DNA from: Solirubrobacter sp963798325 | GTDB taxonomy: Bacteria > Actinomycetota > Thermoleophilia > Solirubrobacterales > Solirubrobacteraceae | NCBI GenBank assembly: GCA_963798325.1 | Contig: CAWCSS010000001.1 | Coordinates: 930,001 to 994,000, forward strand | DNA: 64,000 nucleotides | Reading direction: 5' to 3' | Part shown: positions 33,643 to 41,497 of the stretch, piece by piece | How the letters are laid out: every line of letters starts with the position of its first letter | Position numbering within the stretch: position 1 is the first letter of the stretch | Translations under genes and position numbers: made by a program | Notes under the pieces: generated by a model | What the model was told of the DNA's origin: nothing | The model's input: the letters and a program-made list of their open reading frames with translations, nothing else | Databases searched by the model: none

Positions 33643-34695
33643 ATGTACGAGTCCAACGGTAAGAAGTACTTCATCTTCGACAGCCACCTGCACTTCTGGG
33701 ACGCCTCGCCGGCGAACTGGAAGCCCGGTGCCGAGGAGTACGCCAAGGGCTGGATCGAGTGTTTCCACGCCTACCAGGGCCTCGGCCCGGCGGAGACCCA
33801 CTGGCCGCTGGAGAAGTTCCAGAAGTACTCGATCGAGGACTTCGAGAAGGACGTCTTCGTCGACGGCGGCGTCGACGCCGCCGTGTTCCAGTCGACGTAC
33901 CTGAAGGAGTGGTACACGACCGGGTTCAACGACGCCGATCAGAACGGCGCCCTGCTCGAGCGCTTCCCGGACAAGAAGCTGATCATCAACGGCCGCTTCG
34001 ACCCGCGTGAGGGCACGGCCGGGCTCGAGCAGCTCGAGGCCGACGCGGCGAAGTACGACATGCAGGGCGTCAAGCTCTACACCGCCGAGTGGTACAAGGG
34101 CTCGCGCGGCTGGAAGCTCAACGACGACGACGCCAAGCCGTTCTTCGACAAGTGCGTGGAACTGGGCATCAAGAACATCCACGTCCACAAGGGCCCGACG
34201 ATCTGGCCGCTGGACAAGGACGCCTTCGACGTCTCCGACGTCGATCACGTGGCGACCGATTACAACGGCCAGCTCAACTTCATCGTCGAGCACGTCGGGT
34301 TGCCGCGGATCGAGGACTTCTGCTTCATGGCGACGCAGGAGCCCAACGTCTACGCCGGCCTGTCGGTCGTCGTCGGCGGCCTGATGCACGCCCGCCCCGC
34401 CTTCTTCGCGAAGGTCATGGGCGAGCTGCTGTTCTGGGTCGGCGAGGACAAGATGCTGTTCGGATCCGACTACGGGATCTGGGAGCCGAAGTGGCAGATC
34501 GAGGGCCTCCTGAACTGGGAGATGCCCGACCACTTCGCCTACGCGGACTTCCCGCGCCTGGACGAGAACGGCAAGCGCAAGATCCTCGGGCTCAACGGCG
34601 CCAAGCTCTACGGCGTCGAGGTCCCGGCGGAACTGCGCGGTGACGTGCCGGCCGAGGAGCCGGCCACCGAAGAAGCCGCGGTGGGCGTCTCCTAG
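33643..34695 (+). CDS. Amidohydrolase-family protein of the monooxygenase operon
   Basis: A protein of 350 aa behind an AGGAGGAG ribosome site. The TIM-barrel metal site is recognisable: FDSHLHFWDA (HxH), MQGVKLYTAEW, NIHVHKGPTIWPLD, FIVEHVGLPR and MLFGSDYGIWEPK (final Asp). It belongs to the COG2159-like hydrolase/decarboxylase group. The same gene follows mimABCD in mycobacterial clusters, where it is associated with monooxygenase production. The last 20 residues are Glu/Ala-rich. The next gene's ATG directly follows its stop. Confidence 0.9.
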   Translation: MYESNGKKYFIFDSHLHFWDASPANWKPGAEEYAKGWIECFHAYQGLGPAETHWPLEKFQKYSIEDFEKDVFVDGGVDAAVFQSTYLKEWYTTGFNDADQNGALLERFPDKKLIINGRFDPREGTAGLEQLEADAAKYDMQGVKLYTAEWYKGSRGWKLNDDDAKPFFDKCVELGIKNIHVHKGPTIWPLDKDAFDVSDVDHVATDYNGQLNFIVEHVGLPRIEDFCFMATQEPNVYAGLSVVVGGLMHARPAFFAKVMGELLFWVGEDKMLFGSDYGIWEPKWQIEGLLNWEMPDHFAYADFPRLDENGKRKILGLNGAKLYGVEVPAELRGDVPAEEPATEEAAVGVS

Positions 34696-35376
34696 ATGCG
34701 GCGGTCCAACCCCTCCGCCCCGCCCCGATCATCCGACCTCGAATCGAGGGTCGGGGAAGCGCTGGGGACGGTCTATGACCCGGAGCTCGACGAGCCGATC
34801 ACCGATCTCGGCTTCGTCGGCTCCTGTGTCGTGACCGACGCGGGCGACGTGTCGGTCCGCCTGCGGCTGCCTACGCCGCAGTGCGCGCCGAACTTCGCCT
34901 TCCTGATGGCGGCGGATGCGTCCGCCGCCGTCTGGGGCGTCACCGGGGTCCGCTCCGTGGACGTGGTCTTGGAAGACCACTACACGGGCGCCGAGATCAA
35001 CGCCACGGTCAACGCCGGCGGCGCGTTCTCGGACGCGTTCCCGGGCGAGACGCGGGGCGAGCTGGACGCGCTGCGGGCGCTGTTCCAGCGCAAGGCCTTG
35101 CTCGCCCGCCAGTCGCGGCTGCTCTCGTGCGGGGCCACGCGCCTCGCCGATCTCTCAGGGCCGGACGCGGAGCGCGTGCGCGAGCTGCGTCTGGCACTGG
35201 GGATCGACGCGTCCGATGACGCCGCACCGTTCGTCACCGGGGACGGCTCGCCCGTCTCGCCGGAGGACGTGAAGTTTCGCCGGATGGCATCGTTGACCGC
35301 GCTGTCGCTGGAGACCAACGGCCACATGTGCCGCGATCTCCTGCGGGTTCGATACGGAGGAGAAGTAGCCGCATGA
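34696..35376 (+). CDS. MIP18/DUF59-domain protein of the monooxygenase operon
   Basis: A protein of 226 aa. A MIP18-family domain (about residues 18-95) has the signatures LGTVYDPELDEPITDLGFVG and RLPTPQCAPNFAFLM with the conserved Cys. DUF59/SufT proteins assist Fe-S or metal-cofactor assembly, so help in loading the diiron or 2Fe-2S centre is a fair inference. The C-terminal half is specific to this cluster type (ETNGHMCRDLLRVRYGGE). The first 17 codons overlap a 45-base element also found before the chaperonin gene, so the true start could be later, but no in-frame ATG/GTG is available soon after. Confidence 0.85.
   Translation: MRRSNPSAPPRSSDLESRVGEALGTVYDPELDEPITDLGFVGSCVVTDAGDVSVRLRLPTPQCAPNFAFLMAADASAAVWGVTGVRSVDVVLEDHYTGAEINATVNAGGAFSDAFPGETRGELDALRALFQRKALLARQSRLLSCGATRLADLSGPDAERVRELRLALGIDASDDAAPFVTGDGSPVSPEDVKFRRMASLTALSLETNGHMCRDLLRVRYGGEVAA
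34700..34744 (+). repeat. 45-base direct repeat, copy 1
   Basis: Matches 36406-36450 at 38 of 45 positions. It begins GGCGG and carries CCGCC ten bases later, a possible 5-bp stem kept in both copies, then the block CGATCATCCGACCTC. It lies inside the first codons of the MIP18/DUF59 gene. Confidence 0.8.
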
Positions 35377-36401
35377 TCGCCGCGCGTCTGCACAAGTACC
35401 ACGAGGCTCTGAAGGTCGAGGAGATCGACGAGCCGAAGATCACGGGTCCGTTCGACGTGATCGTCAAGATCGGCGCCGCCGGTCTGTGCCGCACCGACCT
35501 GCACATCCAGGAAGGCCAGTGGGCCGAGAAGTCGGGCGTCGAGCTGCCGTACGTGCCGGGCCACGAGAACGCGGGCTGGGTGCATGAGGTGGGCAGCGGC
35601 GTCACCAACGTCGAGGTCGGCGACACCGTGATCGTGCACCCGTTCATCTCCTGCGGGCTCTGTCGCCCGTGCCGCAAGGGCGATGACATGCACTGCGTCA
35701 ACGGCGAGTTCCCGGGCATCGGGCGAGACGGCGGGTTCGCGCAGTTCCTGCACACCTCCGCGCGCTCGGTGATCAAGCTCGACCCGTCGCTGCACCCCAC
35801 CGACATCGCCGCGCTGGCCGATGCCGGGCTGACGGCGATCCACGCGGTCAAGAAGGCGATCCCGCTGTTGGGCGCGGGGACGAAGACGGTCGTGATCGGC
35901 GCCGGCGGGCTGGGCCACATCGGCATCCAGTGCCTGAAGGCCTATTCGCCGACCGAGATCATCGTCATCGATCCCTCCGAGAAGGCGCTGGAGCTGGCGC
36001 GCGAGACCGGGGCCGACCAGACGGTCAAGGTCGACGGCACGCAGCGCGAGATCGTGCGCGAGCTGACCGACGGGATGGGCGCCGACGTGATCATCGACTT
36101 CGTCGGTGAGAAGGGCGCGATCGAGGACGGCGTCGAGATGGTGATGGACGGCGGCTTCTACTACGTGATCGGCTACGGCGAGAACATCAACGTGCCGACG
36201 ATCGACATCATCTCGCGCGAGATCTCCTTCATCGGCAACCTCGTCGGCACCTACGTCGATCTGCAGGACCTGATGACGCTGACCGCGCAGGGCAAGGTCA
36301 AGCTGCACACCTCGCAGTACCCGCTTGACGCCATCAACGACGCGATGGCGGATCTCGACAACGGACGTCTGCAGGGCCGAGGCATCCTCGTCCCCGCGTA
36401 A
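35373..36401 (+). CDS. Zinc-dependent alcohol dehydrogenase
   Basis: A protein of 342 aa from the ATG at 35373, overlapping the previous stop. It is an MDR-family medium-chain enzyme: catalytic zinc site LCRTDLHIQ and GHENAGWVHEVG, structural zinc cysteines ISCGLCRPCRKGDDMHC, and Rossmann VVIGAGGLGHIGIQ with the coenzyme Asp in IIVIDPSEKAL. It would oxidise the alcohol formed by the monooxygenase (for example 2-propanol to acetone). GGAGGAGAAG precedes it within the previous gene. Confidence 0.93.
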   Translation: MIAARLHKYHEALKVEEIDEPKITGPFDVIVKIGAAGLCRTDLHIQEGQWAEKSGVELPYVPGHENAGWVHEVGSGVTNVEVGDTVIVHPFISCGLCRPCRKGDDMHCVNGEFPGIGRDGGFAQFLHTSARSVIKLDPSLHPTDIAALADAGLTAIHAVKKAIPLLGAGTKTVVIGAGGLGHIGIQCLKAYSPTEIIVIDPSEKALELARETGADQTVKVDGTQREIVRELTDGMGADVIIDFVGEKGAIEDGVEMVMDGGFYYVIGYGENINVPTIDIISREISFIGNLVGTYVDLQDLMTLTAQGKVKLHTSQYPLDAINDAMADLDNGRLQGRGILVPA

Positions 36402-36405
36402 TTGA

Positions 36406-36450
36406 GGCGGAACATCCCCTCCGCCCCACCACGATCATCCGACCTCAATT
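36406..36450 (+). repeat. 45-base direct repeat, copy 2
   Basis: Matches 34700-34744 (38/45). It starts five bases past the alcohol dehydrogenase stop and ends just before the AGGGAGG ribosome site of the chaperonin gene, filling most of that 63-base gap. The GGCGG/CCGCC pair and CGATCATCCGACCTC are unchanged. Confidence 0.8.
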
Positions 36451-36464
36451 AGGGAGGCCCACAG

Positions 36465-38114
36465 ATGGGCAAGCGCCTCTACTTCAATCACGAGGCTCGT
36501 CTCCTGCTGCAAGCAGGCGTCGACGCACTCGCCAACACGGTCAAGGTGACGTTGGGCCCCAAGGGCCGCAACGTGGTGTTGGAACGGCTCGCCGGAGCAC
36601 CGACGATCACCAACGACGGCGTGACCATCGCGCGGGAGATCGAGCTCAGCGACCAGTACAAGAACATGGGCGCGCAGCTCGTGCGCGAGGTCGCCAACAA
36701 GACGTCCGATCAGACCGGTGACGGCACCACCACTGCGACGCTGCTCGCGCAGGCGATCGTTCGTGAGGGCATGATCGCGTTGGACGAGGGCGCCAACCCG
36801 ATGCTGCTGCGCACGGGCATCGAAGCGGCCACGGAGGCGATCGTGGCCGAGCTCGAGCGGATGGCGCGACCGGTCGAAGGGCCGGATCTGGTCAAGGTCG
36901 CGACGATCGCGGCCAAGGAGGATCCGGGGATCGGCTCCGTCGTCGCGCAGGCGCTCGAGCACGTCGGCGCCGAGGGCGTGGTCACGATCGAGGAGACCGA
37001 GGAGCCCGGCATCTCGGTGCGCTTCGTGGAGGGCGTGGTCGTCGAGAACGGCTGGCTCTCGCCGTACATGGTCCGCGACCGTGAGCGGATGGAGACGGTC
37101 TTCGAGAACCCGCTGGTCTTCATGACCAACAAGCCGCTCAAGCACCCCAACGACCTGATGCCGATCCTCAACGCCGCCGGCAAGGACGGGGCGCGGCCGC
37201 TGGTGATCCTGTGCGAGACGGCCGAGGCGTCCGCGCTGGGCATGCTCGTGCACAACATGCAGGCGGGCGCTCTGCAGGCCATCGCCGTGCGCGCTCCCGG
37301 CTTCGGCCACCGGCGCATCCAGCACCTCGGCGACATGGCCGCGTTCTGCGGCGGCACCGTGATCGCCGAGGAGGCCGGCCTCTCCCTCGACATGGTGGAG
37401 TTCAAGCACTTCGGCACCGCCAAGCGCGTGATCTGCAACGCCGACGACACCACCTTCATCGAGGGTGGCGGCGAGGCCTCCGACGTCGCCGGGCGCCTGT
37501 CCGAGCTGCGGGCCGAGCTCGCGCGCGCGGTGCACGATCGCGACGTCGAGATCCTCCAGGAGCGCATCGCCCGCCTGTCGGCGAACCTGGCCGTCATCCG
37601 CGTGGGCGCGCCGACCGAGCCGGCCCTGAAGGAGCGCTTCCGGCGCACCGAGGGCTCGCTGGCCGCGACCCAGGCCGCGGTCTCCGAGGGCGTCGTCCCG
37701 GGCGGCGGCACGGCGCTGCTGCGCTCGGCGAGCGCGTTGGACGCGTTGGAGCTGACCGGCGACTACGCACGCGGCGCGGAGATCATCCGCAGCGTGCTGA
37801 GCGAGCCGCTGTACTGGATCGCCTCCAACGCCGGCTACGACGGCCAGGCCACGATCGATCAGGTCCTCGCCGCACCCCCCGGGCACGGCCTCAACGCCCT
37901 GACCGGCGAGTTCGGCGATCTCGTCGACAAGGGCGTGATCGACCCCGTGCGCGTGACGCGGATGTCGCTGGAGCACGCGGCCTCGGTCGCGGCGCTGCTG
38001 TTGACGACCGAGGCGCTGGTGGCCGAGGAGCTGATCGCGCAACCGGGCGCGATCATCGCCCCGGGCTTCGGCGACCTCGCCGAGGGCATGGCCCGCCCGT
38101 CCTCCCCGATCTAG
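36465..38114 (+). CDS. mimG: Dedicated GroEL-like chaperonin of the monooxygenase operon, Asp398 position changed to Gly
   Basis: A protein of 549 aa behind AGGGAGG. It is full-length GroEL with equatorial, intermediate and apical domains (KVTLGPKGRNVVLER, ITNDGVTIAREIEL, GDGTTTATLLAQAI, RAPGFGHRRIQHLGDMA, EGVVPGGGTALLR). Asp52 and Asp87 equivalents are present. The residue aligned with GroEL Asp398, the general base of ATP hydrolysis, is Gly397 (RRTEGSLAAT against RVEDALHAT). The apical groove also differs (WLSPYM for YLSPYF), and the Gly-Gly-Met tail is missing. In mycobacteria the equivalent protein is required for folding the hydroxylase. Hairpins follow the stop. Confidence 0.92.
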   Translation: MGKRLYFNHEARLLLQAGVDALANTVKVTLGPKGRNVVLERLAGAPTITNDGVTIAREIELSDQYKNMGAQLVREVANKTSDQTGDGTTTATLLAQAIVREGMIALDEGANPMLLRTGIEAATEAIVAELERMARPVEGPDLVKVATIAAKEDPGIGSVVAQALEHVGAEGVVTIEETEEPGISVRFVEGVVVENGWLSPYMVRDRERMETVFENPLVFMTNKPLKHPNDLMPILNAAGKDGARPLVILCETAEASALGMLVHNMQAGALQAIAVRAPGFGHRRIQHLGDMAAFCGGTVIAEEAGLSLDMVEFKHFGTAKRVICNADDTTFIEGGGEASDVAGRLSELRAELARAVHDRDVEILQERIARLSANLAVIRVGAPTEPALKERFRRTEGSLAATQAAVSEGVVPGGGTALLRSASALDALELTGDYARGAEIIRSVLSEPLYWIASNAGYDGQATIDQVLAAPPGHGLNALTGEFGDLVDKGVIDPVRVTRMSLEHAASVAALLLTTEALVAEELIAQPGAIIAPGFGDLAEGMARPSSPI

Positions 38115-38270
38115 TGTCCCGCGTCCGAATTTCGTTGACGCCTACCGGGCGTCTCGCCGCGCCTGACGGCCGGCGGCGATCCCGCACGTACGCCCCGGTA
38201 TGCACCGGATCACCGCCGGGGGCCAGCCACGACGATCGGGCCCGCTATGCGTGAACGAACTTCCGGCGCG

Positions 38271-38287
38271 CGACACTAGCCGTGTCG
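38271..38287. terminator. First hairpin of a triple array between convergent genes
   Basis: A 6-bp stem CGACAC / GTGTCG with loop TAGCC, about 155 bases after the chaperonin stop. The intervening 38115-38270 shows no gene. Confidence 0.45.
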
Positions 38288-38312
38288 GCGCGCCCGTGCG
38301 TCGGGCGCGCCG
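38286..38312. terminator. Second hairpin, 11-bp perfect GC stem
   Basis: CGGCGCGCCCG pairs with CGGGCGCGCCG around a five-base loop. It can terminate transcription from either side. Confidence 0.6.
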
Positions 38313-38324
38313 CTCGTCGCCGCG

Positions 38325-38359
38325 GCGCCTGAGCCGCCCGTCCGCACCGGCTCAGGCGC
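38325..38359 (-). terminator. Third hairpin, 12-bp stem covering the polyketide synthase stop codon
   Basis: GCGCCTGAGCCG (38325-38336) pairs perfectly with 38348-38359 around an 11-base loop. The right arm contains the TGA of the minus-strand type III polyketide synthase gene. Confidence 0.6.
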
Positions 38360-39467
38360 GTTCGAGCAGCGCCCACTCGACCGTCACGCCGGGGCCGAAG
38401 GCGAAGGTCCCGACGTGGTCGGCTTCCACCTGGGGCAGCAGCCGGGCGAGCACGAAGAGCATCGCGGCGGCGCCGAGGTTGCCGGTGTCATAGAGCGTCG
38501 CCATCGATGGGTCCATCGCGCCCTTCGGCCAGCCGCGAGCCTCGAACTCGGACGAGACCGATTCGAGGATCGCCGGGCCGCCGGGATGGACGGCGAGGGC
38601 GGGCGGTTCGCCGGTGAAGTCGAGCATCGAGTCGAGCAGCTCGCCGCCGCGTTCGTCGCGGAAGTACGTCGCCAGGCGCGAGCCGATCTCGCGGTGCAGG
38701 AACATGCGGTAGGTCGGGCGGTCGGACTCGAGGTCCGGGGACATCCGCAGCGCGTCCTGCGTGTCGGGGACCAGTGACATCCCGCTCGCGCGGTAGGCCC
38801 ACGGCCCTTCGGGGGCGAGGATGAACGCGCCGGCGCCGTCGGCGAACAGGCTCGACGCGATCAGCGACGACATGTCCGTCGCGACCGGGTCGTACTGCAC
38901 CGAAGCGGTCTCGACGGCCACGACGAGCACGGCCTTCGCGTCGCCGGCGCGCACGACGTCGCGGGCCAGGCGCAGGCACGTCGCGCCGCAGAAGCAGCCG
39001 TTGAAGTTCAGCTCCTGCTTCTGGGTGTCGAGCGAGAGGCCCAGCTCGTGGATCAGCGCGGCGGAGATGCCGGGCTCCGACCAGCCGCTGGTGCAGGTGG
39101 TGATCACGTGCGTGATCTCCGAGACCGAGCCGCCCCAGTTGGCGATCGCGTCCCGCGCGGCGCGGATCGCCAATGCCGGCGCCTGCTCCTTCCAGAAGCG
39201 CGCCCGCAGGTTGCCGGGCGGGTCGAAGCGGTGCGGCGTGAAGATGTCTTCGACCTCCGCGGGACGCTCACCCTCGGGCAGCCAGCACGGGGAGACGACG
39301 TGGCGCTTGCTCACCCGCGAGTTCAGGGCGATCTTGCGCATCAGGTCCGAGACGTGGTCGTCCTGCCCGAGCGCGCGCCGGGCCTGGCGGTCGACCTCGA
39401 GGAACCGCTCCGTCGTCATCGCGTAGGGAAGGGCACTTCCGTATCCGGCAATGTGAGCTTCGGGCAT
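38352..39467 (-). CDS. Type III polyketide synthase (chalcone synthase-like)
   Basis: A protein of 371 aa. The thiolase-fold catalytic triad is complete: nucleophile Cys158 (FNGCFCGATCLRLARD), His294 (LAVHPGGPAILES) and Asn330 (DTGNLGAAAMLFVL), with the C-terminal GFGPG-like loop FAFGPGVTVEW. Such homodimeric enzymes condense malonyl-CoA onto an acyl starter to give pyrones, resorcinols or naphthalenes. The product is not predictable here. It is in the neighbourhood of a P450 and a LuxR regulator but not coupled to them. The start at 39467 (MPEAHIAGYGSALPYAMTTE) fits the family. Confidence 0.92.
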   Translation of the reverse strand: MPEAHIAGYGSALPYAMTTERFLEVDRQARRALGQDDHVSDLMRKIALNSRVSKRHVVSPCWLPEGERPAEVEDIFTPHRFDPPGNLRARFWKEQAPALAIRAARDAIANWGGSVSEITHVITTCTSGWSEPGISAALIHELGLSLDTQKQELNFNGCFCGATCLRLARDVVRAGDAKAVLVVAVETASVQYDPVATDMSSLIASSLFADGAGAFILAPEGPWAYRASGMSLVPDTQDALRMSPDLESDRPTYRMFLHREIGSRLATYFRDERGGELLDSMLDFTGEPPALAVHPGGPAILESVSSEFEARGWPKGAMDPSMATLYDTGNLGAAAMLFVLARLLPQVEADHVGTFAFGPGVTVEWALLERA

Positions 39468-39523
39468 TGCCGGACCTTCTCAGCGCGCCCGCACGCCCAC
39501 CATGTCGTTTGACGGGTTGCGCC

Positions 39524-39961
39524 CTACCGCGCCTTCAGCGTCACCTTCAGCTCGACCAGCTTCTTCGTCTTCCCCGAGCTCAGCTCCAGCCGCAGCACGA
39601 GCTTGACCTTCTTGCCCTTCTTCAACGACGGCTTGAGCTTGAGCGTCAGCGTGGTGCGCTTTCCCTTGGCCAGCGAGAGGTTGGTGACCGTGCCCGCGAT
39701 CGTGACCGCGGCGTCGCCGAAGCCGGTGCCGTTGATCAGCGCGTTCGCGTCACCGGTCTCGAGCTTGCCGGTGCTCGAGAACGTGTCGCCGCCGCGCTGG
39801 ACGTTCAGACCCTGATTGGCGCGGATCGTGCCCGTGCTGGTGATCGGGCCCCCGGTCAGGACCGGCCGGGTGTTGCTCGCGACGTTGCCGGTGTCCTCGA
39901 CGGTGCCGTCGTTGGTCAGCGCGCCGTCATCGACGCGCGCGCCGCGGACTTCATCAACCAC
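39524..39961 (-). pseudogene. C-terminal fragment of a secreted beta-rich protein
   Basis: A frame of 145 codons without signal peptide. The first part reads as repeats of a beta-helix or adhesin-like protein (ALTNDGTVEDTGN, PITSTGTIRANQGLNVQRGG, INGTGFGDAAVTIAG). It ends in a Lys-rich strand pattern (LSLAKGKRTTLTLKLKPSLK). The upstream edge meets the LuxR gene's 3' end, so the N-terminal half and export signal are missing. On the other strand from about 39945 the peptide DFINHGTVRLEQGATLYGGG looks like the same repeat type, hinting at an inversion breakpoint, but this may be coincidence. Confidence 0.45.
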
Positions 39962-39993
39962 GGCACCGTCCGGCTCGAGCAGGGCGCCACGCT

Positions 39994-41046
39994 CTATGGC
40001 GGGGGCGGCTCTGCACCAGAGTCCAGTGCCGCCCAGGCGGCGCTGACCGCGGCGATCCGGTCGTTGACGCCGAGCTTGGCGTAGATGCGCTCGGCGTGCT
40101 TGTAGACCGTCTTGTTGGTCACCTTCAACTGCGTGGCGATCGCCGCCGTCGAACTGCCGCGCATCATCGCCTGCAGGACCTCGGCCTCGCGCGGGGAGAG
40201 CCCGAGCGAGGTCAGCAACGAGCGCGAGACGCCGCGCGAGCCGCGATCGAACATCATCACGGTCGCGCCGCCCTTGGGCGCGAGCTTGCGGATCATCAGC
40301 GGAGAGCCGCCGCTGATCGGCACGACGCTGTGCGTGGGCGCCGGGGTGTCGCGCAGGCGCTCGGGCAGGCGCTCGTGACCCGCTTCGTGGTCCACGAGCT
40401 CGAGCGCGGCGCGGCCGGCCTGCGTGGCGAACGCGATGCGGTCGTTGGCGTCGGTGACCACGATCGCCTCTCCGATGTCGTCCAGCCCGGCCTCGACCGC
40501 CTCCAGCACGTCGTGCAGGCGCTCTCGCAGCGTCGCGTTCGCGTGCGCCTGGATCAGGTGCGGGCGGGCGAGGTCGAGCAGCCGCTTCTGGGGATCTGAG
40601 AAGTCGTCGGCGTCGGCGAACACGAGCCCGATCAGCAACCGCGGCGGGGCCGGCAGGGTGACCGCCAACTGATGCTCGACCCCCATCGGGACGAACACCT
40701 CGTGGTAGAGCTCAAGCTCGCGGAACGCGGCCATCACCGTGACGTCCGACAGCCGATGCGCCCGCGGGTCGCGCGTCCGCAGGTGATGGTGGACGAGCGG
40801 GTTCTGATGCCCGTAGCGGCCCCAGTTGGCCATGATGCGCGCCGGGGCTTCGGGCGTGACCAGCGTCACCAACGGCGTCCCGTCCGCCGAGACCTCGTTG
40901 TAGGAGGTGTAGGCGGCCGGGATGATCCGCGGCAGGACGTCGAGCAGTGCCGTGCGGAAGCCGGCCACGTCCTCGGCGTGGTGGACCTCCCCGAGCAGTT
41001 CGAGCAGACCGTGTAGCTCTTTGGCGGGCAAACCGTCCGTGGCCAC
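39994..41046 (-). CDS. LuxR-family transcriptional regulator with PAS-like sensor region
   Basis: A protein of 350 aa from a GTG at 41046. The N-terminal 180 residues form a GAF-like region of unknown ligand. A PAS-like segment (GEAIVVTDANDRIAFATQAG) follows, then a C-terminal LuxR HTH (LGLSPREAEVLQAMMRGSST, LKVTNKTVYKHAERIYAKLG). It would bind DNA as a dimer. Its AT-richer upstream region (41047-41075) is a likely promoter. No direct partner gene; the P450 gene is divergent. Confidence 0.87.
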   Translation of the reverse strand: MATDGLPAKELHGLLELLGEVHHAEDVAGFRTALLDVLPRIIPAAYTSYNEVSADGTPLVTLVTPEAPARIMANWGRYGHQNPLVHHHLRTRDPRAHRLSDVTVMAAFRELELYHEVFVPMGVEHQLAVTLPAPPRLLIGLVFADADDFSDPQKRLLDLARPHLIQAHANATLRERLHDVLEAVEAGLDDIGEAIVVTDANDRIAFATQAGRAALELVDHEAGHERLPERLRDTPAPTHSVVPISGGSPLMIRKLAPKGGATVMMFDRGSRGVSRSLLTSLGLSPREAEVLQAMMRGSSTAAIATQLKVTNKTVYKHAERIYAKLGVNDRIAAVSAAWAALDSGAEPPPP

Positions 41047-41497
41047 GATCTCGCACTGTATATGGGTCTGCGCCTGGGGGCCGCAGGCGCGACCGGACCG
41101 CTCGCGACCGTGAACGTCCGCCTCGGGCGCGGGTCCTCGGGCGGGAGCTCGTGTCTCGGCCTCGGCACCGGCTCATCGGTCAGGTTGCCTGTCCACTTCT
41201 CCGGACTCTGTCGCGGTGAAGCCGTCGGCGGCCGGGGTGGCGTGATCGACGACCCGGGTGCCGGCCGTGCGGCACTGCCCCGCCGCGCCGCGTTCGACGG
41301 CCTCGCGCGCGACACGACCCGCACCGTCTGACGGCTGGCCCGCGGTCAGGGTCAGAGCGGGAACGAGCGCGAAGGGGATTGCCGAGCGGCGCGCAGCCGG
41401 CCGCTGGGCCGTGGCAGCACGAAACCTCGCTCGCGGCGGCGGCGGCGAGCGAACGCGCGCTCGGCGGGTTCCTCCCGCCTCCGCTACGTTCGTCGTC
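41047..41497. other. 451-base divergent spacer without a supported gene
   Basis: It lies between the LuxR start (-) and the P450 GTG (+). The part next to LuxR is a short AT-richer stretch that fits a promoter. Several GC-rich frames are open, but none shows codon bias, a ribosome site or a recognisable domain. Confidence 0.5.

Noticed and set aside
39467..40084. 205-codon plus-strand frame opposite the beta-rich fragment and LuxR 3' end
   Set aside because: Mostly the complement of those genes; only its DFINHGTV-type peptide is noted as a separate weak observation.
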